Below, in pieces: positions 61,817 through 64,000 of a stretch of 64,000 bases of DNA; position 1 is the stretch's first letter, and every line of letters begins with the position of its first letter. A program made the position numbers and the translations under genes. Under the pieces are notes generated by a model. It did not search any database, was not told where the DNA came from, and saw nothing but the letters and a program-made list of their open reading frames with translations. Location: the NCBI RefSeq assembly GCF_003253995.1, contig NZ_QKZL01000005.1:62001-126000 (forward strand). The letters are read 5' to 3'. The DNA comes from Palleronia aestuarii (GTDB lineage: Bacteria; Pseudomonadota; Alphaproteobacteria; Rhodobacterales; Rhodobacteraceae).

Positions 61817-62679
61817 GCGCCGCCTTCCGCGAAGGGCCAAGGGCCATGGCGTCTGCCGACGGACGGCGGCTCCGGCTCGTTCACGGGCCCATCGATCTTC
61901 ACGTGACGCTTGAAGGCCCCGAGGAGGCTTTGCGAGGGGCGGGCGCGCGCGCACGAAGCGTCTTCGTCGACATCCTGCCGCGCCTGGCCGAAGAGCTCCC
62001 GCGCCTGCGCCATCCCGGAGGGCCGCGTCCCGAAGGGCCGGTCGCGCGGCGGATGGTTCGGGCCGTCCGGCCCTTCGCGCCGCTTTTCGTCACGCCGATG
62101 GCGGCGGTCGCGGGCAGCGTCGCGGATCATGTCCTTGCGGCGATGCTCGTACCCGGCCACGGTCTCAGGCGGGCCATCGTCAACAATGGCGGCGACATCG
62201 CGATCTGGCTTGCCAGCGGCACGCTCCGCGTGGGCCTCTGCGACGATCCCGTTGCGCGGACGCTGCCGGGGCGGATCGCGATCGGCGCGGGCGACGGGAT
62301 CGGCGGGATTGCCACCAGCGGCTGGCGCGGGCGGTCGCACTCGCTCGGGATCGCCGATGCGGTGACGGTGCTCGCGCGCGATGCCGCGGCGGCGGATGCG
62401 GCGGCGACGCTTATTGCCAATGCCGTTGATCTGCCTGGTCATCCCACCATCGAGCGCCGCCCCGCGGTCGCGCTTGCCCCCGACAGCGATCTGGGGGAGC
62501 GTCCCGTCACCACGGGCGTCGGCACGCTCTCCGCCGCGGAGATCGGCGCGGCGCTTGATGCGGGGGCGGCCTGCGCGGCGGTGTTCCGCGCGCGCGGATG
62601 GATCGCGGCAGCCTGCCTGTCGCTTTGCGGGGAGATCCGTATCCTCGGCACGAAACTGGAGTTGCCCGCCCATGCCTGA
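61813..62679 (+). CDS. UPF0280 family (ApbE-like) protein
   Basis: 288 residues. Features are VTPMAAVAGSVADHVLAAM, AIVNNGGDIAIWL, GGIATSGWRGRSHSLGIADAVTV and TLIANAV, a pattern related to ApbE flavin transferases. It might attach FMN to, or act in electron supply for, the reductase. There is no direct evidence. ATG 61813 overlaps the reductase stop (ATGA). Confidence 0.88.
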   Translation: MSAAFREGPRAMASADGRRLRLVHGPIDLHVTLEGPEEALRGAGARARSVFVDILPRLAEELPRLRHPGGPRPEGPVARRMVRAVRPFAPLFVTPMAAVAGSVADHVLAAMLVPGHGLRRAIVNNGGDIAIWLASGTLRVGLCDDPVARTLPGRIAIGAGDGIGGIATSGWRGRSHSLGIADAVTVLARDAAAADAAATLIANAVDLPGHPTIERRPAVALAPDSDLGERPVTTGVGTLSAAEIGAALDAGAACAAVFRARGWIAAACLSLCGEIRILGTKLELPAHA

Positions 62680-63256
62680 CCCGCAGATCCGCAAGACCCA
62701 GGTGATCGTGGAGACGATCCACCACGAATTCGGCCCGCCTCCGGACGCACCCGTCAAGCGCGGCGCGAGCCTCGCGGTGATCGCCAACCCGTTCGCCGGG
62801 CGGTTCGAGGCCGAGCTCACCCCCTTCATGGACGATCTCAAGCCCCTCGGGCTCAGGATGGCGCAGGACCTCATCGATGCGCTCGGCGGCGATGCGGGTG
62901 CGATCACGAGCTATGGCAAGGGCGCGATCGTGGGCACGGACGGAGAACTCGAACACGGCGCGCTCTGGCACGTGCCGGGCGGCTATGCGATGCGGGAGCT
63001 CATCGCGAAGAGCCATGCCATCGTACCGTCCTCCAAGAAGGTCGGGGTCATGGGCGCCCGGCTCGACGTGCCGATCAGCCATGCCGATGCGTCCTATGTC
63101 CGCTCGCATTTCGACGCGATGGAGGTGGGCATCCCCGACGCGCCGCGGCCGGGCGAGATCCTGCTCGCGCTCGTGATGACGACGGGGGGACGGATCCACG
63201 CCCGGATGGGCGGGCTCGCGGCGGAGGACGTCAAGGGCGAGGACGGGCTGAGATAG
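62672..63256 (+). CDS. Amino acid synthesis (AA_synth, PF06684-type) family protein
   Basis: 194 residues. The pattern AVIANPFAGRF, ITSYGKGAIVGTDGELEHGALWH, VPSSKKVGVMGARLDVPISHADASYVRSHFDAM (positions about 112-143) is typical. Despite its name, the family function is unknown, and it is common beside UPF0280 and amidohydrolase genes. It could act in ring opening or as a cyclic amide hydrolase. It overlaps the preceding gene by 8 bp. Confidence 0.85.
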   Translation: MPDPQIRKTQVIVETIHHEFGPPPDAPVKRGASLAVIANPFAGRFEAELTPFMDDLKPLGLRMAQDLIDALGGDAGAITSYGKGAIVGTDGELEHGALWHVPGGYAMRELIAKSHAIVPSSKKVGVMGARLDVPISHADASYVRSHFDAMEVGIPDAPRPGEILLALVMTTGGRIHARMGGLAAEDVKGEDGLR

Positions 63257-63266
63257 GAGAGCGAAC

Positions 63267-64000
63267 ATGACGAGCTTCGTGAGGAATGCCTGGTACGTGG
63301 CCGCCTGGTCGCGGGAGATCGACGCGGAGCTCCGACGCTTCACGATCCTGGGCGAGCATGTGGTGATCTTCCGCCGCAGGGATGGCGGCATCTCCGCACT
63401 CGAGGATCGCTGTCCGCACCGCCATCTGCCGCTCTCGATGGGCAAGCGGATCGGCGACGACGTGCAATGCGGCTATCACGGGCTGACTTTCGACGGGATC
63501 ACGGGGCAATGCACCCGCGTGCCCGGGCAGACGAACCTGCCCGCTGCCGCCTGCGTCACCGCCTACGAGGTCGAGGAGCGCCACGACATTGTCTGGATCT
63601 GGATGGGCGATCCGGGCCGCGCGGACCGGGGCGCGATCTTCGACATGCCGGAGCTTTCCGACCCCAACTGGGCGGTTCACCAGGGAGACGCCTTGCACCT
63701 CGACGCGAACTACCTGAACGTCGCGGAGAACCTCGTGGATCCCGCGCATGTCAGCTTCGTCCATCCCACCACGCTCGGCAATTCCGCGTCGGAGAACGTG
63801 CCCGTCCACGTCCGCACCGACGGAGAGGCGATCGTCGCGTGGCGCTGGATCCGCGATGCGGAGCCCGTGGGCTTCTTCAAGGCTTTCGGCGGGTTCGACG
63901 GCAACGTGGACCGCTGGCACTACTACTATCTCCACACGCCCTGCACCGCGGTCATCGATTTCGGTTCCGCGCCCACCGAGGACGCGATCGGGGAGGACGA
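63267..64000 (+). CDS. Rieske non-heme iron oxygenase alpha subunit (VanA-like), 3' end cut
   Basis: 244 residues are visible before the window ends. The Rieske cluster is CPHRHLPLS with CGYHGLTF after 19 residues. The mononuclear iron site begins as NYLNVAENLVDPAHVSFVH. VanA-type enzymes demethylate O- or N-methyl aromatic acids, or hydroxylate rings. AGGAGA precedes ATG 63267, 10 bp after the AA_synth stop. The reductase partner should follow outside the window. Confidence 0.92.
   Translation, partial: MTSFVRNAWYVAAWSREIDAELRRFTILGEHVVIFRRRDGGISALEDRCPHRHLPLSMGKRIGDDVQCGYHGLTFDGITGQCTRVPGQTNLPAAACVTAYEVEERHDIVWIWMGDPGRADRGAIFDMPELSDPNWAVHQGDALHLDANYLNVAENLVDPAHVSFVHPTTLGNSASENVPVHVRTDGEAIVAWRWIRDAEPVGFFKAFGGFDGNVDRWHYYYLHTPCTAVIDFGSAPTEDAIGED

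Noticed and set aside
1-64000. CRISPR arrays, tRNA/rRNA genes and intact insertion sequences
   Set aside because: No regularly spaced repeats, no rRNA-like or tRNA-like segments, and no transposase with inverted ends were seen. Only the LivF remnant and one unidentified relic suggest past rearrangement.

Overview
The window is high-GC DNA with the gene style of an alphaproteobacterium, most likely a marine Rhodobacteraceae (Roseobacter-group) species. Pointers are a molybdenum fdsGBAD-type NAD formate dehydrogenase, TRAP sugar-acid transport, a CuyA-type L-cysteate sulfo-lyase and a DnaA-like replicase with parAB. The replication, partition and toxin-antitoxin genes at 48.4-52.6 kb suggest that the window lies on a plasmid or chromid rather than the main chromosome. 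This is inferred from gene content only.

Layout. 0-1.8 kb: a 5'-cut MaoC-like gene coupled to an enolase-superfamily enzyme. 2.6-5.4 kb: a membrane hybrid histidine kinase and a single-domain response regulator. 5.6-10.8 kb (minus): formate dehydrogenase fdsG-B-A-D, with no fdsC between A and D. 11.2-16.7 kb: a PmrAB-like two-component system and an ArnT-like glycosyltransferase on the minus strand. They diverge from PepSY, cytochrome b561, a GT2 glycosyltransferase and a LAB_N protein, which together look like a lipid A decoration locus. 16.8 kb: the C-terminal remnant of a LivF ATPase. 17.0-28.1 kb: a sugar-acid catabolic island with a Gfo/Idh/MocA oxidoreductase, GntR, SMP-30 lactonase, SDR, TRAP transporter, IlvD/Edd dehydratase, HpaI aldolase and LacI regulator. 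A palindromic operator occurs twice in it.

28.1-33.7 kb: a C3-sulfonate locus with a YeiH-type putative sulfite exporter, a sulfolactate-dehydrogenase-like enzyme, an Asp/Glu-type racemase, CuyA and LysR. 33.6-37.2 kb (minus): FAD amine oxidase-like protein, YjlB-type cupin, DUF427 and an ABC1/UbiB kinase. 37.4-41.8 kb: a phytase-like secreted protein, creatinase, and DUF1007 with a NicO-type Ni/Co exporter. 43.0-46.0 kb: a TPP riboswitch, a likely Shine-Dalgarno-masking hairpin and the thiamine salvage operon thiM-thiE-thiD-tenA. 46.2-48.4 kb: a CPA1 antiporter and HtpX.

48.4-52.6 kb: Phd/VapC, parB, parA, an intergenic region rich in repeats (candidate origin) and a DnaA-like replicase. 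52.6-64.0 kb: two divergent operons controlled from an intergenic region with two copies of a CGTTCGTATGCAtACGA operator. One encodes a xanthine-dehydrogenase-type hydroxylase and the ATP-dependent lactamase pair HyuA/HyuB. The other encodes a 6-hydroxynicotinate-reductase-like enzyme, a UPF0280 protein, an AA_synth protein and a Rieske oxygenase cut by the window end. Together these look like an N-heterocycle degradation pathway and are the most interesting part of the window.
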